From contig JAUVXV010000017.1 in assembly GCA_030603365.1 (NCBI GenBank), forward strand, positions 1-63,686: 63,686 bases of DNA, read 5' to 3'. This document shows positions 16,053-25,174 of the stretch, piece by piece. This DNA comes from Candidatus Heimdallarchaeota archaeon. GTDB lineage: Archaea; Asgardarchaeota; Heimdallarchaeia; Heimdallarchaeales; Heimdallarchaeaceae. A program made the position numbers and the translations under genes. The notes beneath the pieces are model-generated. The model had not been told where the DNA came from, did not search any database, and saw nothing but the letters and a program-made list of their open reading frames with translations. How positions within the stretch are numbered: position 1 is the first letter of the stretch; each line of letters starts with the position of its first letter.

Positions 16053-18656
16053 ATGAAACTTCCAAAACCCTATGCAGCTATACTATTTAATTGGAACAAA
16101 CAGAAACGTTCAGTTGATATAATTTTCTTTGGATTAAGTAACAAAAAAGAGAGACAAGGTTTAGTTCACACTCGACTGCAATTTGTATATGAGAAAGAAA
16201 GAATAAGAGTCTATAAATATTTGAGACTCGGCAGAAGTACAAATTTCTATATAAGACCAGGATTCGCTACAGAGAATCTTAGGGATGCGAACTATCTTTT
16301 AGTTCCAGATACTGATTTGCCTTGGGATAATAAAGGATTAATTGAATACTGTACTACTTTCAAAATTTCAAAACCTAAAATTGCTCAGATTTGTTCTACA
16401 TGTTTATTCAAGAGAAATAAATGGACTGTCCTTGATTCAGAATCTATCAAATTTAAAGGTCATAGAATATGTGATTATTGCAGTAAATCAGAATTAACAG
16501 CTGAGTTACAAAAAAGCAATCTCTTCGTTTCTGGAGGAATAACTAAATTTTTCCAGCAACAAGCACAGAGAGAAGGACAATTAGATTATGTACTAGAAAA
16601 TATTTCATTTGGTTCTAATCAAGATCCTATAAGAAGACCTGATTCTACACTTTTTGATGTAATACCAGGAAAAAGGGTAGAGAATGTAATGAAAGTTAAT
16701 TCAATAGACAGAATTCCACGCAAGTTCAAAGAGCGATTAATTGCTACTGGAATCAAAACTTTATTGCCTGTACAAAAAGCTGCAATTGATAGAGGTTTAC
16801 TCTCAAACAAAGATTTACTTGTAGTTGCTGGGACTACTTCTGGAAAAACGTTGGTAGGTGAACTTGCTGGAATTCCTAATGCATTGAAAGGAAAAAAATT
16901 CGTTTACCTTTCTCCCTTAGTTGCTCTTACAAATCAAAAATATGAACAATTTAAGAAGAGGTATAAAGAACTAGGACTAAAAACTGCTATCAGAGTAGGA
17001 ATGAGTAGGATTAAGATTGAGGGAGAATTTAAACCGATTATAGATGATAATTTCAGAAATTCAAATATCATTGTAGCAACTTATGAAGCGTTTGATTATT
17101 TGCTACGCGATGGAAAAAAGCAGGATCTTGGAGACTTTGGTACAATAGTTGTTGATGAAGTCCAAATGCTTGTTGCTGAAGAAAGAGGATTCAGATTAAA
17201 TGGTTTAATAGCTAGGTTGAAGGCTTTATTTCCAAAAACTCAGTTTATTTATCTTTCAGCAACAATTGGTAATCCATTGGGATTAGCTGAAGAGTTATCT
17301 GCAGAATGTGTCGAATATCTAGATAGACCTATTCCATTAGAGAGACATACTATCCTTACGGAGAATGAAGCAGAAAGGTTTGATCATCTGTATAATATAT
17401 GTAAGAATGAGGAATCAGTTAGATCAAAAACTGGTTATAAAGGTCAGTGTTTAGTTTTTACTAATTCAAGAAAGAATTGTGAAAGACTCTCAAATAAGCT
17501 AAAGAAAAGAGGAATAAAATCAACTTATTATCATGCTGGATTAACATATATTCACAGGAAAAGGGTAGAGAAAGGTTTTGAAAAAGGGAAATTCTCATCT
17601 GTTGTTACAACGATAGCTCTTGGAGCTGGAGTAGACTTTCCTGCTTCTGTAGTGATATTTGAAAATCTAGCCATGGGTATTAAATGGCTTTCTGTTGCTG
17701 AATTTCATCAAATGCTTGGTCGAGCTGGTAGGTTGGGGTTCCACGATAAAGGAAAGGTCTATCTGTTAATTGAACCAGGTCGGAAAATTTTCGTGGGTCA
17801 AAAAGAAACTGAAGAACAAATAGCTTTTGATCTTCTAACTAAACCGATTGAAGATGTTGAACCTATCTTGGATACAATCGAAGAAGAGGAAGAAGTTCTT
17901 GCTACAATTGTTTCATATAATCAAGTAAATATTTCAGAGGACAAAATGATATTTGTGAATATTTTAGGTAGGACAAATCCTTTGAAAGAAAATGTGAAAT
18001 CACTTCGAAAGATGGGTATGATTGCAATAGAAAACAATAATATCAATCCTACTAAATTAGGAAAAGCTGTATCACTCTCTTTTCTCTCACCAGCTTACGC
18101 TTTAAGGCTAGTACAAGAAATAGAAAGAAAGAGAATGAAGGGTTATGAAAAGGAGTTTGCACTCACTTTAGCCATTAAGATTCAACCTTTCCGTTCAGCT
18201 CATCTGGCTCCCCGAGTTCATGGAGACATAGAACGAATTTTAAGAGCTACAGTTTCAACAAATATTTTTTCTGGTGCAATATTGGATCTATATACAGGAA
18301 ACAGCTGGGGTAGAAAAAGTCCTTCTAAGTTAGTAATTGACACTTTTAGCAACTGGGCTCAAAACATATTTACATGCAATTGTACTGATAAACCATTTTG
18401 TGACTGTGGAGAAATAGCTTTCTCGAAAATTATTGTTGATTATCGTCAGAAAGGATATTCACCAACTCGCATAGCTAGTAAAATCAGGAAAGAGTACGAC
18501 ATCATGACCTACCCTGGAGATCTTTATTCATGGCTTGATTCTTTGGTACACCACTTAAATGCAATAGAAAGATTTGCTAAGGTTTTAGAGGAAAACGATT
18601 TGCAAAAATCTGCCATTTCATTTACCAAAGACATAGAAAATCCTAAGATAGAGTAG
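16053..18656 (+). CDS. Superfamily 2 (Ski2/Hel308-like) helicase with cysteine-rich ends
   Basis: About 867 residues. Start uncertain: ATG at 16053 has GTGATG five bases upstream; ATG 16047 and TTG 16023 are in frame. The N-terminal 220 residues include two CxxC pairs about 24 residues apart (CSTCLFKRN, CDYCSKSE), a likely zinc knuckle. Helicase motifs follow: Q-like LLPVQKAA, Walker A AGTTSGKT, VVDEVQML (DExH-type DEVQ), SAT in LSATIGNP, HAGLTYIHR, TTIALGAGVDFPA and motif VI HQMLGRAGRLG. The end has a second cysteine cluster (CNCTDKPFCDCGE). Unwinds nucleic acid with ATP; DNA repair is likely by analogy with Hel308 but not shown. Confidence 0.88.
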   Translation: MKLPKPYAAILFNWNKQKRSVDIIFFGLSNKKERQGLVHTRLQFVYEKERIRVYKYLRLGRSTNFYIRPGFATENLRDANYLLVPDTDLPWDNKGLIEYCTTFKISKPKIAQICSTCLFKRNKWTVLDSESIKFKGHRICDYCSKSELTAELQKSNLFVSGGITKFFQQQAQREGQLDYVLENISFGSNQDPIRRPDSTLFDVIPGKRVENVMKVNSIDRIPRKFKERLIATGIKTLLPVQKAAIDRGLLSNKDLLVVAGTTSGKTLVGELAGIPNALKGKKFVYLSPLVALTNQKYEQFKKRYKELGLKTAIRVGMSRIKIEGEFKPIIDDNFRNSNIIVATYEAFDYLLRDGKKQDLGDFGTIVVDEVQMLVAEERGFRLNGLIARLKALFPKTQFIYLSATIGNPLGLAEELSAECVEYLDRPIPLERHTILTENEAERFDHLYNICKNEESVRSKTGYKGQCLVFTNSRKNCERLSNKLKKRGIKSTYYHAGLTYIHRKRVEKGFEKGKFSSVVTTIALGAGVDFPASVVIFENLAMGIKWLSVAEFHQMLGRAGRLGFHDKGKVYLLIEPGRKIFVGQKETEEQIAFDLLTKPIEDVEPILDTIEEEEEVLATIVSYNQVNISEDKMIFVNILGRTNPLKENVKSLRKMGMIAIENNNINPTKLGKAVSLSFLSPAYALRLVQEIERKRMKGYEKEFALTLAIKIQPFRSAHLAPRVHGDIERILRATVSTNIFSGAILDLYTGNSWGRKSPSKLVIDTFSNWAQNIFTCNCTDKPFCDCGEIAFSKIIVDYRQKGYSPTRIASKIRKEYDIMTYPGDLYSWLDSLVHHLNAIERFAKVLEENDLQKSAISFTKDIENPKIE

Positions 18657-18711
18657 GATATTGCTTTTTCGTCATATTTATCAATATCTTTACTTTTTCT
18701 ATATTCATCTA

Positions 18712-19806
18712 ATGATTATGCGTAATATATTCAAAGTCGACGAAGATATGTCTTTATCTATAGAAGATTTAGTAATGGTAATAGTTGGAGCAGTAGTTTT
18801 CGTTTTAGCATTTACTGATGTTCGGTCGGATTCCAATATTGTCTGGATATCTTTTCTGGTTATAGTTTTCTTTATAATTGGATGGGGGCTTGTTAGATTC
18901 AGAAGAAGACCTTTACCAAAACAAGTACATTATAAGAGAAGCATATATCTTTTACCTGTTAAAATAATAAGAAATTATCATTTGTTTGCAATAATATTCG
19001 AATTTGCTCTAATCCTATTTCGTTACATTCCATTAACTAACAATGAAGTTCCAATTGCACTAGTTTTTCATTTTATTGCATTATTTGCTTTAATGCTGCT
19101 TGAATTTGCAGGTCATGTAACTGTTTCAGACACAATGGAAGTTCTCATTAAACTGGATGATGAAAGAGAAGAAGAATTCAAGAAGAAGAGAAATAAAATC
19201 CTTTTCAGTACAAACTTCTATATTTTCATCTCAATTACTGGTTTAATTAGCCTCGGTCTTTCTTATTTTCCTATTAGATCTCTAATTGATGTAGAGATTG
19301 TATCAATGAGAATAGTGTTGTTAGTGATGCAAGTAGTTGCTTTACTAGCTGGTATTGCCCTATTTATCTTCATTTTATATAGAATGATAAGTTTTGACAA
19401 GCTAGAAGATCCAAGTTTGATTCTTAAAGCAGTTGAATATTATGAATCAATGGAATTAAACCAAAAGGGTTTAGTTTTACTTAATGATTATATTGACAAA
19501 GATCCAATGAACGTAGCTATTCTATCTAAGCTCGCTCTCCTTTATACAAAAGAAGGGAATCACGATAAAGTATTGGAATGTACTGGCAAAGTTCTAGCAG
19601 AAACTGAAGAAAGGCAGATGAAAGCCCCTCATATGATTGCAAAAGCTCATTTACTTAGAGCTATTAGTCTGAAAGCTAAGGAGAAATATAAGGAAGCTTA
19701 TACTGAAGTCAATCAGTCACTCAAATACATTCCAGAGAATAACACTGCTAGGAAATTACGCAGAGATTTGAGGAGGACACTTAAAGCTAAAGAATCAGAA
19801 AGATAA
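18712..19806 (+). CDS. Polytopic membrane protein with C-terminal TPR-like repeats
   Basis: 364 residues from the ATG at 18712 (TTG 18661 and ATGs 18718 and 18748 are in frame). Five to six membrane helices are visible in the first 245 residues (LVMVIVGAVVFVLAF, IVWISFLVIVFFIIGWGLV, LFAIIFEFALILF, IALVFHFIALFALML, FYIFISITGLISLGLSYF, LVMQVVALLAGIALFIFIL), with a charged loop of DDEREEEFKKKRNK in the middle. The C-terminal 130 residues are helical hairpins (ALLYTKEGNHDKVLECTGKVL, LRAISLKAKEKYKEAYTEVNQSLKYIPEN), matching two to three TPRs, probably cytosolic. A scaffold role is inferred. Begins five bases after the helicase stop at its longest. Confidence 0.75.
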   Translation: MIMRNIFKVDEDMSLSIEDLVMVIVGAVVFVLAFTDVRSDSNIVWISFLVIVFFIIGWGLVRFRRRPLPKQVHYKRSIYLLPVKIIRNYHLFAIIFEFALILFRYIPLTNNEVPIALVFHFIALFALMLLEFAGHVTVSDTMEVLIKLDDEREEEFKKKRNKILFSTNFYIFISITGLISLGLSYFPIRSLIDVEIVSMRIVLLVMQVVALLAGIALFIFILYRMISFDKLEDPSLILKAVEYYESMELNQKGLVLLNDYIDKDPMNVAILSKLALLYTKEGNHDKVLECTGKVLAETEERQMKAPHMIAKAHLLRAISLKAKEKYKEAYTEVNQSLKYIPENNTARKLRRDLRRTLKAKESER

Positions 19807-19863
19807 AACAGCTGTTTTCCTCCCTCAATAAATTTATATGATTTCAAAACCAGACATAGATAG

Positions 19864-20742
19864 ATGAAACTTTGCTCTATTGATACATCACTTAATGAAA
19901 AAGTGAAAGCTAAAACAATAGCTGGAACAATAAATCCAGATATTGCTCAAGTTAAAATCAATATAGTGAAGAAAAGAGGTCCTGGATTAGACAGGCAAAT
20001 ACTGGAAAAATCACATGTGTTATTTATAAGCTTACCACAGAAGAAAATTACACAGGAAGAGTATATTGAACTTATTTCATATATTGATATTGGTGGATGC
20101 TTGATATTAACTCTTCCTTCTCCTCCTTGGACAGATTTAGGTAGATTTTTCGAAGAATTTAGAAAAGAACTAGGAATCTCATTTGAGTCCAATTTTGTTT
20201 ATGGTCTTCCAAAAATCCCAATGGAAATAAGATTAATTGGTTCTGAGTTATCCATTACAAAAGCCCATGTCATAAAAGCACAAAATGATAAAATTTTCTT
20301 GAAAGAAAGTGGAATAAAAAAACACATATCACTAGCTTTGATGGATAATGAACCAGTCGTTTTAGCAGCTTATAAAAGAAGAGGAAGATTTGTGATCTTC
20401 AGTTCTCCTGAGATTTTTGCTAGCATAAATTCAGATTTTCTGAGTAGATTAGTTCTATTATCTAGCCAAAAAACAGATTATACTTTATCTATGGATAAAG
20501 AGAAACTACAAATTGGTTCTTCAAACTTCTTTTTGCTTCTTCAACATGCTTGTTTGGATAGCTATTTATTATCCTTGTACCATTATAATTTTATATTCCA
20601 CAAAGAAACGATAAATATAAGCACAGAAAACAATTTACTACAAAGAATCCATTCAATTATATTGAAACAAAAAGTAATAAGTGAAAGACCAGAACTAGAA
20701 GATATTCTAGAAGCTTTACAGAAGTTCAAAATTGAGAGTTGA
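19864..20742 (+). CDS. Class I glutamine-amidotransferase-like (GIFT/DUF4350-type) protein
   Basis: 292 residues. Residues about 45-100 (HVLFISLPQKKITQEEYIELISYIDIGGCLILTLP) look like the strand-helix-strand core in which a non-catalytic GATase-like domain decides whether to 'open' a long helix, and GRFVIFSSPEIFASINSDF (about 176-194) is the matching late strand-helix. This pattern is found in GldG-type and in IFT52 GIFT domains, none of which have catalytic cysteine here. The last 90 residues are helical. A TATA-like element lies about 30 bases upstream, so the message may be nearly leaderless. Its stop overlaps the next gene's start. Confidence 0.55.
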   Translation: MKLCSIDTSLNEKVKAKTIAGTINPDIAQVKINIVKKRGPGLDRQILEKSHVLFISLPQKKITQEEYIELISYIDIGGCLILTLPSPPWTDLGRFFEEFRKELGISFESNFVYGLPKIPMEIRLIGSELSITKAHVIKAQNDKIFLKESGIKKHISLALMDNEPVVLAAYKRRGRFVIFSSPEIFASINSDFLSRLVLLSSQKTDYTLSMDKEKLQIGSSNFFLLLQHACLDSYLLSLYHYNFIFHKETINISTENNLLQRIHSIILKQKVISERPELEDILEALQKFKIES

Positions 20743-21815
20743 ATAAAGTGTTAATCAAACGTATTATGATCATCACAGAAAGCGGAGTTCCAATATTTGA
20801 TTTTCAAGAATACGCAAGAGGAGATGAAATTCTAGTTTCTGGGTTAATAACAGCTATTCTGAGATTTATAGAAGAAACAGAGAAAGATAAGCTATCCAGA
20901 ATGCTGTTAGAAGAAAGTCAATTTCTCATTCAATCTCGTGATTCACTAATTTTCATATTTCAAATTGGTGATGAAATGCCAATTGACTATGCTGAATATA
21001 TTAGTAAACACGTTTTGGATAGTTTCATAGAGAAGTATGGAGAACGGACAAGGAAATTCGATGGAAATGTCAGTGTTTTTCAGGATTTTCATGCCCAGTG
21101 CAAAAATATACTCCTGCAATGTGGAGTAGAAATAGTAGATTCACTGATGCAAAACAAAGAAGCACAAGATTTACGAGCATGGTGTCTTTTCTCAAAAGAA
21201 AATGACCCACTAATTGTTCATGCTAATTCACCAAATTATAATATTGACAGTTTCACCATTTTTCAGATATTAGGTAAAAGTTTCAGAAGTGTAACATCAA
21301 AACTTGAAGATTGTTCTAAAGGTTCATGTTTTCATATAACTCATTTGGGAAATTCTATTCAGGCTATAATGCTACCATATGTATTTATTGTAATGGAATC
21401 GAAGATAAGTGAATTAGGAGTAAGGAGATTCAGACAATTTAAAATAAAGACTTCTAAACAGCTCTATAATCTGTTCAATGAAACATACAAACCTGATAAA
21501 ATAGACGTTTTTAACAAGGATATGATGTCAACATCAGACAATTCTGAAATGAGTCAAAATTATAAACTGATTTTAGATCTATTTCAAGCAGCTGAAAAAG
21601 GATTGCAATATTTGTTTAATTCCCCAATTCACATCCAAATTCTTTGTACCTCTAAAAATTGCTATCTCCATGTGAAATTAACAAATCGATTTATCATCAT
21701 GGAATATAACAATAAGGTATCAATGTCAGATTTACTTGAAAGAACAAAAAGCATATTTGAACCTGAGATTGAATTTAAGGACGATAGCCCTGAATTAGTG
21801 CTAGAAAAATCGTAG
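20739..21815 (+). CDS. Longin-like domain protein
   Basis: 358 residues if started at the TTG that overlaps the upstream TGA (20739); a GTG at 20748 is the alternative. Residues 4-120 (VLIKRIMIITESGVPIFDFQEY ... LVSGLITAILRFIEETEK ... QSRDSLIFIFQIGD ... HVLDSFIEKYGERTRKFDGNVSVFQDF) follow the strand-strand-strand-helix-strand-strand-helix-helix order of longin domains, which in eukaryotes sit on SNAREs, adaptins and GTPase regulators. The remainder is of mixed structure and unrecognised. Transcribed with the GIFT-like gene, so the two may work together. The last 41 bases overlap the converging CitG-like gene. Confidence 0.6.
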   Translation: MNKVLIKRIMIITESGVPIFDFQEYARGDEILVSGLITAILRFIEETEKDKLSRMLLEESQFLIQSRDSLIFIFQIGDEMPIDYAEYISKHVLDSFIEKYGERTRKFDGNVSVFQDFHAQCKNILLQCGVEIVDSLMQNKEAQDLRAWCLFSKENDPLIVHANSPNYNIDSFTIFQILGKSFRSVTSKLEDCSKGSCFHITHLGNSIQAIMLPYVFIVMESKISELGVRRFRQFKIKTSKQLYNLFNETYKPDKIDVFNKDMMSTSDNSEMSQNYKLILDLFQAAEKGLQYLFNSPIHIQILCTSKNCYLHVKLTNRFIIMEYNNKVSMSDLLERTKSIFEPEIEFKDDSPELVLEKS

Positions 21816-22779
21816 TTGCAGTGATATCAGCAGTTGTACCTGGATTAATAACACTTTTTTGAGATGTTTTCAGATATTGATCTAAATCGTTAATTAAATC
21901 TAAACCTTCTTTTGTAAATATTCCTCCAGCTTGAATAATCCCTTTTGCTTTATTCTTTACTTTTGAAGATATTTCATTTCCAAATCTTTTAGCGATATGT
22001 GTATCTTTCTTCTCAGACATTAAGGTAATATAAGTCTGAGTAATTGCGTTTTTGAAATTTTGATTTTCTTCATAACTACGCAAAAATGTTGGAAAGCCGT
22101 ATTTCATTGTAATTTGATACTTATGGGACAATTCATAAAAGACTAAATCTCTATCTTTATAGAATTTAGTAAATTCATACAAATTAGTACGTTCATGTCT
22201 GTGAATTTCTAGAAAAGAATTGAAATTATCTTCTTCTTTATCAGAAGGAAGTAAGTTTTTAGAGACAGTTTCATTCAAAGCTCTTGTTAAATAAATACAA
22301 TCTTCTGTTGTTGAATTTTTAACAAACTGTTCAGTCACGTAAATTACATTATCTAAGTTTAGTTTGACATTGGTTTTCATACCTTCATGAGCAAAACTAT
22401 GTGCAATTCCCAAAGTTATAGGTGTAAACATAATTAATGTTCCAAGAACTGTATTTCCAGACGATTTGTACCAAGTTTTTGACTTTTCCAGAGCTTTTTC
22501 AATATAAAAGCCAATTTCTGCATCTTCATACCATAAGTGATTTTCTGCTACGAGGATTCCTCTTTTTGCTAAACCAAATATAGGAGAAAATAAACTACAA
22601 GCCCCTGCAAGAAAGTGTTCAGTTTTAGTATCTTCAAACTCATTTCTAAAAGAAGCACCTCCAGGTTTGGTTTCATTAGCATACAACAAATTATGAGCTA
22701 AAACAGCACTCTGTGCTACAAATAATTGTACATCAAGAACCTTTCCCTTGACTTCATTGGATATCTTCGAGAAGGGCAT
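21775..22779 (-). CDS. CitG/MdcB-family triphosphoribosyl-dephospho-CoA synthase-like protein
   Basis: 334 residues. Family motifs are visible: KPGGASFRNEFEDTKTEHFLAGA (start of the nucleotide-binding bundle), SGNTVLGTLIMFTPITLG, and near the end NPGTTADITATTIFLAL. All-helical protein of about the usual length. The bacterial enzyme makes the prosthetic-group precursor of citrate and malonate lyases; archaea have homologues without those lyases, so the reaction here is open and may concern another ribosyl cofactor. It converges on the longin-like gene and overlaps its 3' end by 41 bases. Start ATG at 22779. Confidence 0.8.
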   Translation of the reverse strand: MPFSKISNEVKGKVLDVQLFVAQSAVLAHNLLYANETKPGGASFRNEFEDTKTEHFLAGACSLFSPIFGLAKRGILVAENHLWYEDAEIGFYIEKALEKSKTWYKSSGNTVLGTLIMFTPITLGIAHSFAHEGMKTNVKLNLDNVIYVTEQFVKNSTTEDCIYLTRALNETVSKNLLPSDKEEDNFNSFLEIHRHERTNLYEFTKFYKDRDLVFYELSHKYQITMKYGFPTFLRSYEENQNFKNAITQTYITLMSEKKDTHIAKRFGNEISSKVKNKAKGIIQAGGIFTKEGLDLINDLDQYLKTSQKSVINPGTTADITATTIFLALIQGYRP

Positions 22780-22998
22780 TATGAAACAAATATAATGTTA
22801 GCTATTTTGAATGATTCGGTTTTTGAGAAATTTGATTAATCAATTTCTCAAAATCTCTTTAAGTTTGATGGAAGCGTTAAGTTTAATTATGCTCTTTACA
22901 TCTAGTATATGTAATGTTTCCGAAAGGGAATTGCCTAATTTTTGTTGAAAAACAATCTATTGATACTTTTTATTTCATTTTATTTAACAGGTGATAAT

Positions 22999-23568
22999 AT
23001 GCATAAAAATGTAAGAAAAAGCGATTCACTCGCTCATGCGACTGGATCTTTTATGGAGAGTCTCGAAGAAATGAACTCTCTCTGGAACACTGATATCTCT
23101 GAAATACTTGAAATTAGTCCAAATGTTATAAGTTTGATAAAGGAAGTTATCACTTCTAAAGGTAAGACTATATCAGAGAAAGAGAATATTATGAAAGAAC
23201 TAACAAAACTAGGAGAACTTTTCAATAACATGGAAAGAATTGATGGCCTCAAGTATGATCTACTTATAGAAATTGATGGTCTTGATTTTCCTCTAAAGAC
23301 AACGAGATTATTGATAAAACAAAATAAAGATGAGGAACAAACAACTAAATTATTGCAGACATTTGCTCAGAATTTGAGTAAAACCATGACTTTTGTAGAA
23401 AGTAGTAAAACCGATGCTGAATTACTGGAAAGTTCATTAAAATCGTTTGAATCAACATATGATGAATATTATAAAATTGTAACAAGTGGTAAAGAATTAT
23501 TGAAGAATCTTCACGAAGAATTAGAAAAAGAACAACAAAAAGCTCGCAAATATGGCGATGTTGTCTAA
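22999..23568 (+). CDS. Unknown helical/coiled-coil cytosolic protein
   Basis: 189 residues from the ATG at 22999, preceded by CAGGTGATAAT; a longer frame from 22942 starts with a TTG before the ribosome site. Predicted helices throughout, with heptad-like stretches (SEKENIMKELTKLGELFNNMERIDGLKYDLLIEI; LLESSLKSFESTYDEYYKIVTSGKELLKNLHEELEKEQQKARK). No cysteines, signal or membrane helix. Stands alone upstream of nnr. Function unknown. Confidence 0.65.
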   Translation: MHKNVRKSDSLAHATGSFMESLEEMNSLWNTDISEILEISPNVISLIKEVITSKGKTISEKENIMKELTKLGELFNNMERIDGLKYDLLIEIDGLDFPLKTTRLLIKQNKDEEQTTKLLQTFAQNLSKTMTFVESSKTDAELLESSLKSFESTYDEYYKIVTSGKELLKNLHEELEKEQQKARKYGDVV

Positions 23569-23628
23569 CTTCTTCTCCTTTTTTCTTGAAGTGAAAATTT
23601 TATTAGTCATATATAATATGTTAAATTA

Positions 23629-25170
23629 ATGAAATCTAACTCTGATAGACTTTTTACAATAAAAATGACGAGAGCATTAGAAGATAACGTTTTTGCCACA
23701 GGGATTACTATTTTTAAGATGATGGAAATTGCAGGGAAAGTAATTGCTGAAGAGATTCAAAGCCTAGCAGAAAGTAAACAAAAAAATAAAATTGTGTTTC
23801 TTGCTGGTTTTGGAAATAATGGTGGTGATGCTTTAGTAGCTGCTAGAAACTTAATTGAGAAAAAGTATGATTGTCAGATAGTATTAGTAGGTAATAAGGA
23901 CAAATTCAACTCTTTAGCATCCCAAAAGAGTTTTGACAAACTATCAGAATTAGAGGAAATAAAATGGTTTCAGATTAAGAAAACTGAAGAAGTTGAATCT
24001 ATCTTGAGTAATTTTAATTCAGATTTCATCTTAGTCGATGCAATTTTCGGAATAGGTATTAGTGGAGACATAAGAGATCCCTACAAATCAACTATCGAGT
24101 ATCTCAATAAGAATTGCACCGCAGATATCTTGGCTTTGGATATACCATCGGGGTATGACCCAACTGAAGAAAATAAACTTTTTGTGAAAAATGCATCAAG
24201 GATAGTCTGTTTAGGAAGGAACAAAATTAAAAAAGGTCATTTTGAAGATGCAGAGATTATTGTAAGAAATATTGGTATTCCAGAGGATTGTGAAAAATTT
24301 GTTGGGATTGGAGATCTGAAATGGTTTTACCCTAGAAGAAGAGAAGATAGTCATAAAAGACAGAATGGAGTAGTAACTATTATTGCTGGATCAAAAGATT
24401 ATATTGGAGCTCCCGTTTTATCAGGTCTGGGAGCCTTTAGAACTGGCTCAGATCTAGTGTTTATCCAAACTCCAAGAAATATTCGTACTACAGTTGCCTC
24501 TTTTGCTCCAGATTTCATTACCATTCCAGCACATGAGGATGAAATTGAACCAATTGATATTAAAAACCTGTTCAATCATCCTAGAGTGGAAGGTTCTAGC
24601 TATGTTATAGGTCCAGGAATGATGAATAGTGACACAACAAAGAATACATTGTTAACTTTCCTGAAATCAAAAAAGAAAAGGCAAGTAATAATTGATGCTA
24701 GTGCTCTAAGCATGATGGAAGAGGATCATCTATTCCTTCTAAAAAATCATGATACGATACTAACTCCTCATCGAGGAGAATTTCAAACAATTTTCGAAAA
24801 AAAACTTACTGGTAATCTAAAAGCTGATTCGAAGATTGTGACCGAAACATCTGCAAAATGGGAAACGACAATTCTTCTCAAAGGAGAAATAGACATCATA
24901 TCTAATGGACATCTCACTAGATTAAATAAAACTGGACATCCTGGGATGACAGTTGGTGGTACAGGAGATGTTCTTACTGGTATAGTTGCTTCTTTATTCT
25001 CTGTTCTACATGATTCGTTTCTTTCAAGTTGTTTAGGAGCATATATTTCAGGTGCTGCAGGAGAATTAGCAGCTAAAAGCTTTGGTGATGGATTGATGGC
25101 ATCAGATATTCCTAATTTCATCTATCCTGTAATCCATGAAGCTTTATCTTTTGAAGCAAAGGAAGTTTAA
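23629..25170 (+). CDS. nnr: Bifunctional NAD(P)H-hydrate epimerase and dehydratase
   Basis: 513 residues. The N-terminal domain (about 1-225) is the NAD(P)HX epimerase: MEIAGKVIAEEI, FLAGFGNNGGDALVAARNL, VDAIFGIGISGD and LALDIPSGYDPT. The C-terminal domain (about 230-500) is the ADP/ATP-dependent dehydratase of the ribokinase fold: HKRQNGVVTIIAGSKDYIGAPVLSGLGAFRTG, VIGPGM, TPHRGEF, and the phosphate-binding NKTGHPGMTVGGTGDVLTGI. It repairs hydrated NAD(P)H. Full length and with all expected motifs. Its 3' end is four bases from the converging degV. Confidence 0.93.
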   Translation: MKSNSDRLFTIKMTRALEDNVFATGITIFKMMEIAGKVIAEEIQSLAESKQKNKIVFLAGFGNNGGDALVAARNLIEKKYDCQIVLVGNKDKFNSLASQKSFDKLSELEEIKWFQIKKTEEVESILSNFNSDFILVDAIFGIGISGDIRDPYKSTIEYLNKNCTADILALDIPSGYDPTEENKLFVKNASRIVCLGRNKIKKGHFEDAEIIVRNIGIPEDCEKFVGIGDLKWFYPRRREDSHKRQNGVVTIIAGSKDYIGAPVLSGLGAFRTGSDLVFIQTPRNIRTTVASFAPDFITIPAHEDEIEPIDIKNLFNHPRVEGSSYVIGPGMMNSDTTKNTLLTFLKSKKKRQVIIDASALSMMEEDHLFLLKNHDTILTPHRGEFQTIFEKKLTGNLKADSKIVTETSAKWETTILLKGEIDIISNGHLTRLNKTGHPGMTVGGTGDVLTGIVASLFSVLHDSFLSSCLGAYISGAAGELAAKSFGDGLMASDIPNFIYPVIHEALSFEAKEV

Positions 25171-25174
25171 AGAG

